Below, in pieces: positions 23,944-33,503 of a DNA stretch of 64,000 nucleotides. The stretch's first letter is position 1, and every line of letters begins with the position of its first letter. A program made the translations under genes and the position numbers. Origin of the DNA: an uncultured Clostridia bacterium (GTDB lineage Bacteria > Bacillota > Clostridia > Oscillospirales > Ruminococcaceae); assembly GCA_947383835.1 (NCBI GenBank), contig CANDEV010000013.1, positions 1 through 64,000 of the forward strand, written 5' to 3'. The notes beneath the pieces are model-generated. The model was not told the origin of the DNA and did not search any database. It worked only from the letters and a program-made list of their open reading frames with translations.

Positions 23944-24474
23944 ATGACAAACAATAAGTATAACATTCCCGAAGAAAAGCCGAAGGATACCTACGATAAA
24001 ATATTGCCTGAAAACGGCGCGGGAGGTCTGTTCAGCGAAAACGGCTTTGACGAAATGCAGAAATCACAAAACCATGAAATAGGCTTTAAGCTGTTCAGAG
24101 CTTGCTATTGGTTTATGTATTTCTTTTCAATGTCGGCTTTTGTTTACGCGACAAATGACAATGACACAGCTTTTACGGTGTACAGTATCGCTCTTATGGC
24201 GGCGGCTTCTGTTTTTCACATAGTGTACTCCGCAAAGGTATCGGCAAAGGGTGTTATGAACCCAACATATGCCGCCGCTATGGGGAAACCCGCTTCAGCG
24301 ACAGTATATGTGATAGTTCTGATATTGGGACTTATGTCTGTGGTGTATACAAGCAACCCTATTTCTGTCGTAATTCTTATAATGCCCGGAATAATGGTAC
24401 TCTGCGACTGTTTTTTCGCAAGGCGGAACAATAAAGTCCTTGAAAAAATGCTGAAAGAAAATGAGGAGGAATAA
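23944..24474 (+). CDS. Paralogous membrane protein 5 of 6
   Basis: 176 residues with a slightly longer N-terminus (EENGAGG-type linker), then FSENGFDEMQKSQNHEIGFKLFR, SAKVSAKGVMNPTYAAAM and RRNNKVLEKMLKENEEE. Four helices. Its N-terminal TNNKYNIPEEKP repeats that of gene 3, which supports tandem duplication. Confidence 0.65.
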   Translation: MTNNKYNIPEEKPKDTYDKILPENGAGGLFSENGFDEMQKSQNHEIGFKLFRACYWFMYFFSMSAFVYATNDNDTAFTVYSIALMAAASVFHIVYSAKVSAKGVMNPTYAAAMGKPASATVYVIVLILGLMSVVYTSNPISVVILIMPGIMVLCDCFFARRNNKVLEKMLKENEEE

Positions 24475-24476
24475 TT

Positions 24477-25010
24477 ATGACCGACAACAAATGCAATGAA
24501 GTAGATTTTACAAGTGAAAAAACCGACCTTTTTGTGGAAAAGGGTATGGACGAAATGCTGCGGTATAAAAATTATGAGTTGGGGTACAGGCTTTTCAAAA
24601 AATATTTTACAGCAATATACACTCTGTCGGCTGTACTTGCCGCGGCGGGAGGATTTTTGCGGGACGTTCCCCTTTCGGCGGCGGGAATACTGATTATGGC
24701 TATATCGGTAGTTCTGCGTATTATGTACGCCTCGAAAGCCGCCGCACAGGGGATAATGAATCCGATCTTTGCCAAAAGGATAGCGGTTAAAATGGGAAAG
24801 GCGTATTTATCACTTCCCGTTTCAAATACGGTTATGTCGGTATTCGGGATAATATCTGCAATTGAAAGCGGGAAACCTCATTATCTGCCGTTTTGGATGT
24901 TAATGCTGCTTGGCTGCGTAACGGCGTTCTCGGAGTATTTTTTCGCAAAGAAAAATCTGCAAGTCCTTGAAAAAATGCTGAAAGAAAATGAGGAGGAGGC
25001 TGAAGAATAA
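24477..25010 (+). CDS. Paralogous membrane protein 6 of 6
   Basis: 177 residues. EKGMDEMLRYKNYELGYRLFKKYF, ASKAAAQGIMNPIFAKRI and KKNLQVLEKMLKENEEEAEE show it is the last member. Four helices. A good terminator follows directly, closing the XRE-to-gene-6 transcription unit. Confidence 0.65.
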   Translation: MTDNKCNEVDFTSEKTDLFVEKGMDEMLRYKNYELGYRLFKKYFTAIYTLSAVLAAAGGFLRDVPLSAAGILIMAISVVLRIMYASKAAAQGIMNPIFAKRIAVKMGKAYLSLPVSNTVMSVFGIISAIESGKPHYLPFWMLMLLGCVTAFSEYFFAKKNLQVLEKMLKENEEEAEE

Positions 25011-25012
25011 AA

Positions 25013-25049
25013 TTTCGGGAGGACGTTTTGAGCGTTCTCCCGATTTTTA
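25013..25049 (+). terminator. Terminator of paralogue operon
   Basis: 10-bp stem, CGGGAGGACG (25016-25025) with CGTTCTCCCG (25033-25042, one G-U), then ATTTTTAT. Confidence 0.8.
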
Positions 25050-25066
25050 TATGTATTGTGTGGAAA

Positions 25067-26119
25067 TCAATACTCCTTTATTTCCGCTCCTGTGTAATAG
25101 TGCAAAAGAATTTCCCTGAAATCGCTGCCGTTTTCGCCCATGGCGTTTGCGCCGTACTGACTAAGTCCCACGCCGTGTCCGCAGCCTTTGGTGGTGACGT
25201 AAAAATTTTCCTCGTCGGCGTTGTACACCACGGTAAAATTCGCCGACCGCAGGGAGAAAATACTGCGGAAATCAGTCCCCGACAACTTTTCTCCCCCCGC
25301 AAGCATTTCGGTAACAGTCCCGGAAGTGCTTGTCTCGCGTATCTCTATCCACTCTCCCGCGGGTACGGAAAAGTTCGCGTCGGGAAGCTCCTTTTCAAGC
25401 TTTTTACGGAATTCCTTTTCGGTGAAGACCTCCTCCTCCAAATACGTGGGGGACTCGGTATCTTCTGGACTTTCCACGGGGACGAGATATGGGGCGGGGT
25501 TTCCCCACACGACTTCCGCGCTTTCGGTCTTTCCTCCCGACGTTGAGTGGAACGCCGCAACTATCGGTTCATCATCATAAAAAAGAGCAAGCCTGTCCGT
25601 ATCGTCAACAGCATCGGCTGCCTTTTGGCAGTACGCCTCATAGCCGCTGCCGTAAAAGTCCTTAGCCTGCTCGGGGGTAAAATATGCCTGAAATTTCCTG
25701 CTGTCGTTGGAAATGTCCGCGCCCATAAGCTCTGGATCGGGGGAAAGCCGCTGCTTTTCCCGCTGACGCAGAGCGTAAGTCCTCGCCGCAACCGCCTGCG
25801 CCTTTAAAGCCTCGGAGCAATATGTGGCAGGCATTTCCGCAAGCACCGCGCCGAGTACATAATCCCGCATGGAAAGCTCCATGACCTGACCGCTTGTAAA
25901 ATCCAGCACTTTTATTGTATCGGCGGTACTTTCTTCTTTTTCTTTTTTTGCAGTTGTCTCCCCGCTTTCCGTTTCGGCGGTGGGGACGGTTTCCGTTTGG
26001 ACTGTCCCGTCGGCAGGAGCGTCCTCCGCGAACGTCCTTTGGGGGACGAAAAGCGAAAGAGCAGGTATAACTGCCAGCAATAACGCGAATATTCCTGTGA
26101 TTTTTAATAGTTCCTTCAT
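25067..26119 (-). CDS. spoIID: SpoIID/LytB-domain protein
   Basis: 350 residues from ATG 26119 (AGGAGAA upstream). An N-terminal membrane anchor or signal is followed by a Thr/Glu-rich linker and the SpoIID fold: VLGAVLAEMPATY (the probable catalytic Glu), ALKAQAVAARTYAL, AAFHSTSGGKT, and GCGHGVGLSQYGA near the C-terminus. SpoIID is a lytic transglycosylase that thins peptidoglycan during engulfment of the forespore. Its presence suggests, but does not prove, that the organism can sporulate; non-sporulating relatives keep LytB-like copies. Confidence 0.85.
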   Translation of the reverse strand: MKELLKITGIFALLLAVIPALSLFVPQRTFAEDAPADGTVQTETVPTAETESGETTAKKEKEESTADTIKVLDFTSGQVMELSMRDYVLGAVLAEMPATYCSEALKAQAVAARTYALRQREKQRLSPDPELMGADISNDSRKFQAYFTPEQAKDFYGSGYEAYCQKAADAVDDTDRLALFYDDEPIVAAFHSTSGGKTESAEVVWGNPAPYLVPVESPEDTESPTYLEEEVFTEKEFRKKLEKELPDANFSVPAGEWIEIRETSTSGTVTEMLAGGEKLSGTDFRSIFSLRSANFTVVYNADEENFYVTTKGCGHGVGLSQYGANAMGENGSDFREILLHYYTGAEIKEY

Positions 26120-26196
26120 GGTAAAATTCTCCTTTTGATTTGATCGGCAGCCCAGAAACATAAATATTAATTATTAATTGTTAATTAAAAAAATTC

Positions 26197-26225
26197 TTGA
26201 CAATAATGCAATTTTGTTGTAAAAT
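26197..26225 (+). promoter_or_regulatory. Promoter of first citrate synthase gene
   Basis: TTGACA (26197-26202), 17-bp spacer, TAAAAT (26220-26225). Confidence 0.75.
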
Positions 26226-26248
26226 ATAGAGTGTATAGTTTTACATGA

Positions 26249-27622
26249 TTGGAGGACTTTGTTCTGAATAATAATTACGATAAAGCTGCTTTTAAAAGCT
26301 TATGCGATGAATTTATAAAAAATAACCAAATCGCTCCCTCGCTTTATGAAAAATATCAGGTGAAGCGCGGTCTGCGCAACAGTGACGGCAGCGGCGTTAT
26401 GGCGGGGATTACCAATATATGTAATGTTCACGGCTATATCGTCAACGAGGGCGAGCGTGAACCTGTGGATGGCGAGCTTATCTATCGCGGCTACAGCATT
26501 AACGATATTGTGGAAAACACTACGAAAAAAGGTCGCTTCGGCTTTGAGGAGACCGCTTACCTGCTCCTTTTCGGGCAGCTTCCGTCTGAAATCCAGCTTT
26601 CACATTTCAACGCTCTGCTTTCCGAATTCAGAGAGCTTCCCGCAGGATTTTCCGAGGATATGATATTTAAAGCTCCGTCAAAGAATATAATGAATAAAAT
26701 GGCGCGTTCGATCCTTGCTCTTTATTCTTATGACGATGACGATCCTGAGGATCAGAGTATTGAGAGCGAGCTGCTGAGGGCGGTAAAAATTATAGCGAGA
26801 CTTCCCTCCGCAATGGTGGACGCTTATCAGATAAAACGGCGTGTGTTTGACCACGAAAGCCTTTATATGCATCCCCTTAATCCCGACGAGTGCACAGCGC
26901 AGACTATACTTTCAACACTGCGTATGGACAGGGTCTACACCGAGGAGGAGGCAAGGCTTCTCGACCTTATGCTGATAATCCATGTTGAGCACGGCGGCGG
27001 AAACAACTCCACCTTTACGTGCAGGACGCTTACATCTTCGGGTACTGACGCGTACTCCGCATATGCGGGAGCAATAGGTTCCTTGAAGGGTCACAGGCAC
27101 GGCGGAGCTAACATAAAGGTGATCCGTCAGCTTGAGGAGTTTAAGGAAAATATTTCTAACTGGCATGATGACGGTCAGGTCGCAGATTATCTTGCAAAGG
27201 TTATCCGAGGCGAAGCGGGAGACGGCACGGGTCTTATTTACGGAATGGGTCACGCGGTATATACATTATCCGACCCGAGAGCGGTCATACTAAAGGAGAA
27301 CGCCATGAAGCTTGCGGCGGGAACGGAATTCGAGGAGGAATTCCTGCTGCTGGACGCTGTTGAAAGGCTTACTCCAAAGGTTTTCGCCGAGGTCAAGGGC
27401 AGCACAAAGGTGATGTGTGCAAACGTTGACCTGTATGCGGGACTTGTGTACAGAATGTTAAAGATCCCGGTTGAACTGAATACCCCGCTGTTTGCGGTGG
27501 CAAGGATAGTCGGCTGGTCGGCTCACAGGATAGAGGAGCTTATAACAGGCAAGCGGATAATACGCCCCGCATACAAGGCTGTTGCAAAACGGCGTAAATA
27601 TGTTCCTATCGAGGAAAGATAA
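26249..27622 (+). CDS. Citrate synthase, copy 1
   Basis: Up to 457 residues. Condenses oxaloacetate and acetyl-CoA to citrate. Motifs are VEHGGGNNSTFT-RTLTSSGTD, LKGHRHGGAN (catalytic His), LIYGMGHAVYTLSDPR (second His and Arg) and VDLYAGLVY (catalytic Asp). The start is odd. The only standard start codon is TTG 26249, but the ribosome site GGAGG lies at 26251-26255, inside that reading. A CTG at 26264, 8 nt past GGAGG, is the better placed start. A homologous copy follows at 33896. Confidence 0.92.
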   Translation: MEDFVLNNNYDKAAFKSLCDEFIKNNQIAPSLYEKYQVKRGLRNSDGSGVMAGITNICNVHGYIVNEGEREPVDGELIYRGYSINDIVENTTKKGRFGFEETAYLLLFGQLPSEIQLSHFNALLSEFRELPAGFSEDMIFKAPSKNIMNKMARSILALYSYDDDDPEDQSIESELLRAVKIIARLPSAMVDAYQIKRRVFDHESLYMHPLNPDECTAQTILSTLRMDRVYTEEEARLLDLMLIIHVEHGGGNNSTFTCRTLTSSGTDAYSAYAGAIGSLKGHRHGGANIKVIRQLEEFKENISNWHDDGQVADYLAKVIRGEAGDGTGLIYGMGHAVYTLSDPRAVILKENAMKLAAGTEFEEEFLLLDAVERLTPKVFAEVKGSTKVMCANVDLYAGLVYRMLKIPVELNTPLFAVARIVGWSAHRIEELITGKRIIRPAYKAVAKRRKYVPIEER

Positions 27623-27710
27623 TATTTTATAAGGTATCGTACATAATATACTCAATGTATAAATAATGCTGTATAAACATACGGTAAATCCAATTAGAGG
27701 GGATACGGAC

Positions 27711-28739
27711 ATGAAAGAAAAAACTGTAAAAGCCTATAAGCCATCTAAGGTCAAGCTTGACAAGAAAGCTTCAATGGCCGCCTATGTTCTGACGCTGGTT
27801 GCGGCTGTGCTGGCAAGAACGATCCAGCTCCAAACGAATATGAATTTTAAAACGGGAAAATACATTGACAGTTCTCCCGGAAAAAATTACACCGTTTGGG
27901 CGCTTATAATCGGCTTTGTGCTGATATTTGCAATAATGATACTGGGTCAGTCCAGAGACAAGGCGATAAAGTCGTGTATTCTTATCAATCCCATGCGTTT
28001 AAAGGCTGAACGCTTGAACAAGAAAATATCTCCAAAATCGGGAGCGGTAATGTTCCTTATGGCTGGTCTTATAATATTTGACATTTTTATGGACCTGTCA
28101 GTTATAGCCCAAAGAAACAAAGCCATTTCAACAAAGGAAGAGCCTGTTTTTGCCTTTGCGGGAGTGTCGGTTCTGAGCTGGTTTGTTTATATATGCGCGA
28201 TAATAACAGTAATTACCCTTATTTCTACGGGTGCGAATATTCTTAAAGGCGAAGGATTTTCAAAGGGCAACTGCGTTTTCCTTTCATTCTTTTCGATATG
28301 GAAGCTTCTTGAGATATTTGATATGATCGCAGATGATCATCTTATCGGGGTCTATTCCGATAAGATATATATAATGCTCACAGCTATGACGTCAGGATTT
28401 TTCTTCCTTCAGGCTGCAAAATTCTTTGCGGGCTTTGAAAAGAAGCACACCCGCTTTTGGCTTTGCATTTCGGGATATGCGGCTTCGATATTTGCGGCAG
28501 TTTCCGTAATACCGAGATATATCATGTATTTTACAAAGATATATTCCGAAAGAGACGGTCTTAGCTCTCCAGCTCTTGCGGACGTTGGAATTATTTTTGT
28601 TACCGTTGCGATAGTCGCCGTGTTTTGGAGCACTTACGTGTACAGAGTTATGCCTAAGCTTAATCTTGACGGCAGACGCCGCTGGAACAGGTCTAATGCT
28701 ACCATTAAGACCGAGGGTATGAAGTCTATAGGAGAATAA
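27711..28739 (+). CDS. Polytopic membrane protein, unknown
   Basis: 342 residues from ATG 27711 (GAGGGG upstream). About eight hydrophobic segments with a basic N-terminus (KEKTVKAYKPSKVKLDKK) and a basic C-terminus (RRRWNRSNA). No transporter or enzyme signature is visible. It lies between citrate synthase and a lipoprotein gene and is closed by the terminator at 28751. Confidence 0.6.
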   Translation: MKEKTVKAYKPSKVKLDKKASMAAYVLTLVAAVLARTIQLQTNMNFKTGKYIDSSPGKNYTVWALIIGFVLIFAIMILGQSRDKAIKSCILINPMRLKAERLNKKISPKSGAVMFLMAGLIIFDIFMDLSVIAQRNKAISTKEEPVFAFAGVSVLSWFVYICAIITVITLISTGANILKGEGFSKGNCVFLSFFSIWKLLEIFDMIADDHLIGVYSDKIYIMLTAMTSGFFFLQAAKFFAGFEKKHTRFWLCISGYAASIFAAVSVIPRYIMYFTKIYSERDGLSSPALADVGIIFVTVAIVAVFWSTYVYRVMPKLNLDGRRRWNRSNATIKTEGMKSIGE

Positions 28740-28750
28740 TAAACGATCAT

Positions 28751-28791
28751 GGGCGCAGGGGAAGGTATGCCTTTCCGTTCTGCGCCCTTTT
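28751..28791 (+). terminator. Intrinsic terminator before lipoprotein gene
   Basis: GGGCGCAG (28751-28758) pairs with CTGCGCCC (28780-28787). An inner GGAAGG/CCTTTCC dyad is nested between, and TTTTG follows. Confidence 0.8.
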
Positions 28792-28808
28792 GTCGGGAGG
28801 TGAAACCG

Positions 28809-30128
28809 TTGCCGCTGAAAAAAATATTTTTATGCGCGCTTTCCTTTATATTTGCGGCAGCGTTTTCAGGCTGTTCCTTTGCAGGCTCTGTGGATCTGCT
28901 GCTGTCTCCGCCTAAGCTCTCCGAGGAGCAGAATGCGGTATACGGCGCGCTCATTCGGTCTGCCGGAAGAGATGTTACGCTTCGGTATCCACGTTACGGA
29001 GATTACCGTTCCGCCTTTGTTTTTGCTGACATAGACGGTGATGAGTTTGACGAGGCTCTTGTATTCTATGAGAAGGCGGGAGAAAGCGAGGGTGCGGGAA
29101 ACGTCCGCATAAATATTATAGACATGAAAGACGGCGAGTGGCAGAGCGTTTATGACCACGCAGGCGTTGGCACAGGGATCGACCGAATTATTTTTGCAGA
29201 TATAGGAAACTCGGAAAAAATGAGCGTAATAATCGGCTATACCCTGCTGTCGGGCGAAAAAAACGCTGTGGTGTACAGCTATGATGACGGCAGACTTTTC
29301 AGCGATTACTCCGATAATTACAGCACAATGTTCGTTCTTGATATGGACAGAGACGGTCTTGACAATCTTGTACTTATACGTCCCGGCAATCAGCTCAAAA
29401 AGGCTTCCATGAGTCTTGTGTCACGCAGCTCGGAGGACGGCTCCGTCTCCGAAACGGGAAGCATCGCTCTCGACGAAAGCGCGGCGGATTTTGTGAACGT
29501 TATATCGGGATATGTCGGCACGGAGACTCCTGCGATATTTATAGACGGTCTTTCGGGGGGACAGCTTACGACGGAAATTATTTATTCCATGAACGGAAAT
29601 CTGCGTAATCCTCTTTATCTCGGAGAGTCGGGCATGATAGAAAATACGCGCCGTCAGGCTGGCTATTTAAGCACCGATATAGACCTTGACGGTATTGTTG
29701 AGATACCTACTCTTACGCCGTTCCCCGGGTATGCACAAGGCTCGCGGGACAGCCTGTACCGCACCGACTGGAACGTTTTTGACAACTACAGCATTGTAAA
29801 AAAATATTCAAGCTACTACAGCATTGCGGACGGCTACTGCTTTATATTCCCCAGCAGGTGGGAAGGCGTCGTTACAGCCAAAAAGGACAGCGCCACGGGG
29901 GATATTGTGTTTTACAGATTTCAGACGGACATTACAAACAGCAACATCGAGCTTATGCGCATAGCCGTTGCCGGGGACTATGAGACCGAAGCGTTTGTTG
30001 AAAACGGCTACACGCTTTTAAAGAGCAACAATCACACGAATTATTTCGTAAAGCTCCCCGACATTGAATATGAGCCTTTGGTACTGACAAGCACGGAAAT
30101 AAACAATAATTTCTATATCATAGTATAA
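28809..30128 (+). CDS. Secreted lipoprotein with FG-GAP/VCBS-like repeats
   Basis: 439 residues from TTG 28809, with GGGAGG at 28796-28801. A lipoprotein signal runs PLKKIFLCALSFIFAAAF with lipobox FSGC, so Cys20 should be lipidated. The mature part has repeated blade-like blocks with Asp-rich loops (VFADIDGDEFDEALVF, VLDMDRDGLDNLVLI, STDIDLDGIVEIP) that look like calcium-binding FG-GAP/VCBS propeller repeats. No enzyme motif. It stands just upstream of a two-component system. Confidence 0.7.
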   Translation: MPLKKIFLCALSFIFAAAFSGCSFAGSVDLLLSPPKLSEEQNAVYGALIRSAGRDVTLRYPRYGDYRSAFVFADIDGDEFDEALVFYEKAGESEGAGNVRINIIDMKDGEWQSVYDHAGVGTGIDRIIFADIGNSEKMSVIIGYTLLSGEKNAVVYSYDDGRLFSDYSDNYSTMFVLDMDRDGLDNLVLIRPGNQLKKASMSLVSRSSEDGSVSETGSIALDESAADFVNVISGYVGTETPAIFIDGLSGGQLTTEIIYSMNGNLRNPLYLGESGMIENTRRQAGYLSTDIDLDGIVEIPTLTPFPGYAQGSRDSLYRTDWNVFDNYSIVKKYSSYYSIADGYCFIFPSRWEGVVTAKKDSATGDIVFYRFQTDITNSNIELMRIAVAGDYETEAFVENGYTLLKSNNHTNYFVKLPDIEYEPLVLTSTEINNNFYIIV

Positions 30129-30173
30129 TGGCGGGAACGGCTTATTGCTTCCTGCACCAATAATCTTGCATTT

Positions 30174-30233
30174 ATACTAATTTGCGACTAAAAAGCGTGT
30201 AAAAAATCTGCGCTTTTAGGAGCAAATTAGTAT
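30174..30233. repeat. 60-bp palindromic MITE-like repeat, copy 1
   Basis: ATACTAATTTGC (30174-30185) and its complement at 30222-30233 form the ends. The interior CTAAAAAGCG / CGCTTTTAG also pairs. A related 103-bp copy lies at 39435-39537 and shares TAAAAAATCTGCGC. Intergenic and non-coding; possibly moved by a transposase elsewhere in the genome. Confidence 0.65.
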
Positions 30234-30254
30234 TAATAGAAAGGCGGTAACTTT

Positions 30255-30998
30255 ATGAAACGTATACTTGTTTGCGAGGACGAGGACGTTATAAGAGACT
30301 TTGTGGTAATAAACCTGAAAAGAGCAGGCTACGACGTTGTGGACGTAAACTGCGGCGAGGACGCAATTAAAGTTTTTGAGGAGGAACGGGGACGCTTTGA
30401 TATTGCCATTCTCGATATTATGATGCCGGGAATCGACGGCTTTCAGGTCTGCAAGACCCTGCGCAAAAAAAGCAGCACCTTGGGTATTATCATGCTTTCC
30501 GCAAAAACCCAGGAAATGGATAAGGTAAGCGGTCTTATGCTCGGAGCGGACGACTATATTACAAAGCCGTTCTCACCGTCGGAGCTTACGGCGAGGATAG
30601 ACGCGATATACCGCAGGGTCAGCATGAGCGTTGTCCCCCGCGAGGCGGACGAGGACGACGAATCCGAGACGATCGAATCGGGTCCCTTCCTGCTTAATCT
30701 TAAAAGCAGGACAGTTACAAAGGACGATATGCCTGTTGATCTTACACAGGTGGAGTATCAAATTTTGGAATACTTTATTCTCAACGCCGAAACAGCTCTT
30801 GACAGAGGGTCTATACTAAGTCATATATGGGGTGACAACTATTACGGCGATGATAAAATTGTGGACGTGAACGTCCGCCGTATAAGAATGAAGATTGAGG
30901 ACGAGCCTTCAAACCCCAGGTACATATCCACAATATGGGGCTTCGGCTACAAATGGTCGGTGAAAGACCCCGACGAAGAGGACGAGGAGTCCATGTAG
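30255..30998 (+). CDS. OmpR-family response regulator
   Basis: 247 residues. Receiver domain with acidic pair Glu9/Asp10, phospho-acceptor Asp54 (AILDIMMPG), Thr/Ser at about 82 and Lys in TKPF. A C-terminal winged helix (VDLTQVEYQILEYFILN, then VDVNVRRIRMKIE and ISTIWGFGYKW) binds DNA. An unusual acidic linker, EADEDDESET, joins the domains. Paired with the kinase at 31050, 52 bp on. Confidence 0.92.
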   Translation: MKRILVCEDEDVIRDFVVINLKRAGYDVVDVNCGEDAIKVFEEERGRFDIAILDIMMPGIDGFQVCKTLRKKSSTLGIIMLSAKTQEMDKVSGLMLGADDYITKPFSPSELTARIDAIYRRVSMSVVPREADEDDESETIESGPFLLNLKSRTVTKDDMPVDLTQVEYQILEYFILNAETALDRGSILSHIWGDNYYGDDKIVDVNVRRIRMKIEDEPSNPRYISTIWGFGYKWSVKDPDEEDEESM

Positions 30999-31049
30999 AA
31001 TTATTGCTGAGAATAGATTTTCCAAGCTTTAAAAGGAGGCAGAAGAGGC

Positions 31050-32456
31050 TTGCGCAGGGTAACAATAACACGCCGCTGGCTGGTAAACAACCTTGGCGTG
31101 ATCTCAATTATGCTTTTTGCCGTTGTTATAAGCGGCACGGTTTTTGTCCGCAGCTATTATTACGGCACGGCGCGGCAGTATCTGACCTCCCGTATCAATA
31201 TGATATCCAGCATTTTGCAGCGTTCCTACAACGACCCTGCGGTAAGCTTTTCGGCAGAGGTGCGTTCAATTGTTGAAAATTGGAACGAAAAGGATAAGAC
31301 GGAGCTTATGGTGGTTGACAGCAGCGGCAGGGTAGGTCTGACCTCCTCAGGGTTTGTGCCGGAGGAAAGTCTTGACAGTATGGATGATTTCAGCCAGGCT
31401 CTTTCAAGCGGCACAAGCGGTTTTTACACAGGAAAAATTTCAAGCGGAGAAAATATAATGGCGGTTTGTCTTATGCTCCCGGATAACGATTTGGGGTACT
31501 CGGCTGTACGTCTTGTTTCGTCTATGGAGAGAATTGACAGAAGCGTATCTGTGATCGCTTTGATATTTATTGTAATTTGCTTGGCAATACTGATACTGAT
31601 GTTTGCTTCGGGACTTTACTTTATCAAATCCATAGTTATCCCTGTTCGGCAGATAGGCTCAACGGCGCGGCGTTACGCAATGGGGGACTTCTCCGTAAGA
31701 ATTACAAAGAAAAACGACGACGAGATAGGCGAGCTGTGCGATATTGTAAACCATATGGCAAGCGAGCTGGAGCTTTCCGAGCAGATGAAAAACGACTTTA
31801 TTTCAAGCGTTTCCCATGAGCTCAGAACGCCCCTTACCGCTATAAAGGGCTGGGCGGAGACTGTTGGAAGTATGCCCGACGACTCGGAGACAATTGCAAA
31901 GGGTATGCGTGTTATCACAAGCGAAAGCGAGCGGCTTTCCCGAATGGTGGAGGATCTGCTTGACTTTTCACGTATGCAGAACGGCAAGTTCTCACTTAAT
32001 AAAAACACTATGGATATTCTTGCAGAATTGGGGGACGCGGTGCTTATCTACACAGAAAAAGCAAGGAACGAGGGTATAGACATTATTTACGACGAGCCTG
32101 ATATGCTCCCCTTTGTGTACGGCGACCGCAACCGTCTGCGGCAGGTTTTTGTTAACATTATTGACAACGCCATAAAATATTCCGATAAAGGCGGGGTAGT
32201 GTCGGTGCAGGCGACAATGTCCGACCCTCGGCATATCGAGGTGGATGTTTCCGACACAGGCTGCGGAATAAGCCCGCAGGATTTACCCAAGGTCAAGACG
32301 AAGTTTTACAAGGCGAACCACACTCGTCGTGGCAGCGGCATAGGACTTGCCGTTGCGGACGAGATAGTTACCCTCCACGGCGGAAAGCTTGAAATCTTCA
32401 GCGAGCAGGGAGTGGGTACGACGGTAACGATAACGCTGCCTGTGCAGAAAAGCTGA
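31050..32456 (+). CDS. Sensor histidine kinase
   Basis: 468 residues from TTG 31050 (AGGAGG at 31034-31039). Two membrane helices (about 13-33 and 167-190) flank an extracellular sensor domain of about 130 residues. HAMP follows, then HisKA with the phospho-accepting His256 (SSVSHELRTPLTAIKG) and HATPase (N box VFVNIIDNAIKY, G boxes DTGCGIS and GSGIGLAVADEI). All catalytic boxes are intact. It phosphorylates the upstream regulator; the signal is unknown, with the neighbouring lipoprotein a possible partner. Confidence 0.92.
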   Translation: MRRVTITRRWLVNNLGVISIMLFAVVISGTVFVRSYYYGTARQYLTSRINMISSILQRSYNDPAVSFSAEVRSIVENWNEKDKTELMVVDSSGRVGLTSSGFVPEESLDSMDDFSQALSSGTSGFYTGKISSGENIMAVCLMLPDNDLGYSAVRLVSSMERIDRSVSVIALIFIVICLAILILMFASGLYFIKSIVIPVRQIGSTARRYAMGDFSVRITKKNDDEIGELCDIVNHMASELELSEQMKNDFISSVSHELRTPLTAIKGWAETVGSMPDDSETIAKGMRVITSESERLSRMVEDLLDFSRMQNGKFSLNKNTMDILAELGDAVLIYTEKARNEGIDIIYDEPDMLPFVYGDRNRLRQVFVNIIDNAIKYSDKGGVVSVQATMSDPRHIEVDVSDTGCGISPQDLPKVKTKFYKANHTRRGSGIGLAVADEIVTLHGGKLEIFSEQGVGTTVTITLPVQKS

Positions 32457-32543
32457 CATATTTTGCAGGGAATGGGCATGGAATCCGCCCCTGCAAAAGC
32501 GTACAATATAAATAACAGTAAAAAGAAAGGAATTTGCCAAAAA

Positions 32544-33503
32544 ATGAGCGAAGAAAAAAGCTGCAAAGAAGAGTGCTTTAAATCCAAGATAGGAGGTCAA
32601 GCTCTTATCGAGGGAGTTTATATGCGGGGGATAACAACAGCCGCCATGGCGTGCAGACTCCCGAACGGCACGATAGATGTTGAGCAATGGGCTGTAAAAA
32701 ACGGCAAGGACGCACCGTGGTACAGAAAGGTGCCATTTATCAGAGGCTGCATAAATTTTGTCGCAAGCCTTGTTGAGGGCATACGATGCACGATGAAGTC
32801 CGCTGAAAAGCAGATAGACGATGACGAGGAAGATGAGGAGCTTTCCAAATTCGAGCAATGGCTCACCGATAAATTCGGGGACAAGCTTGTGAACGTGATA
32901 ATGATAATTTCCGTGGTTATAGCAATGGCTTTCGCACTTATCGTTTTTAAGGGCGGACCCGTCCTTATTGCAAATCTTCTTATAAAAGCAGGGCTTTCAG
33001 AGGGCGCGAGACCTGTTACAGAGGGACTTGTGCGGCTTGTCCTTTTAGTCGGATATATGTACGCGATCTCCTTTATGGGCAGCATAAAGACCACCTTTAT
33101 GTACCACGGCGCGGAGCATAAGTCCATAGCCTGCTATGAGGCGAAGGAAGAACTGACGGTGGAGAACGTCCGTAAGCACACCCGTTTCCACCCCCGCTGC
33201 GGAACGAGCTTTATACTTATCGTTCTGCTTATAAGCATAGTTGTGGGAATTTTCCTGCCGAGAGGAAATATGTGGGTAAGGTTCGGGGTACAGATGCTCT
33301 GCCTTATCCCAGAGGCTTCAATAGCATATGAGATAATCAAGCTTGCGGGACGTTTTGACAATATTCTCACAAGAATAGTTTCCGCTCCGGGAATATGGCT
33401 CCAGCACATCACCACAAAGGAGCCTACCGACAAGCAGATAGAGGTGGCGATTGCTGCCCTTACCCCCTGTCTCCCCAAAGAGGGCGAGGAGGACAAATGG
33501 TAG
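32544..33503 (+). CDS. DUF1385 membrane protein (YqhQ-like)
   Basis: 319 residues from ATG 32544. The family blocks are KIGGQALIEGVYMRG, PFIRGCINFVASLVEG, FMYHGAEHKSIACYEA, and TRFHPRCGTSFI with conserved His and Cys. Several membrane helices. DUF1385 proteins are widespread in Gram-positives, often next to prfA/prmC, and their function is not established. The HGAEH-CYE-FHPRCGTSF set suggests metal binding. Confidence 0.85.
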   Translation: MSEEKSCKEECFKSKIGGQALIEGVYMRGITTAAMACRLPNGTIDVEQWAVKNGKDAPWYRKVPFIRGCINFVASLVEGIRCTMKSAEKQIDDDEEDEELSKFEQWLTDKFGDKLVNVIMIISVVIAMAFALIVFKGGPVLIANLLIKAGLSEGARPVTEGLVRLVLLVGYMYAISFMGSIKTTFMYHGAEHKSIACYEAKEELTVENVRKHTRFHPRCGTSFILIVLLISIVVGIFLPRGNMWVRFGVQMLCLIPEASIAYEIIKLAGRFDNILTRIVSAPGIWLQHITTKEPTDKQIEVAIAALTPCLPKEGEEDKW

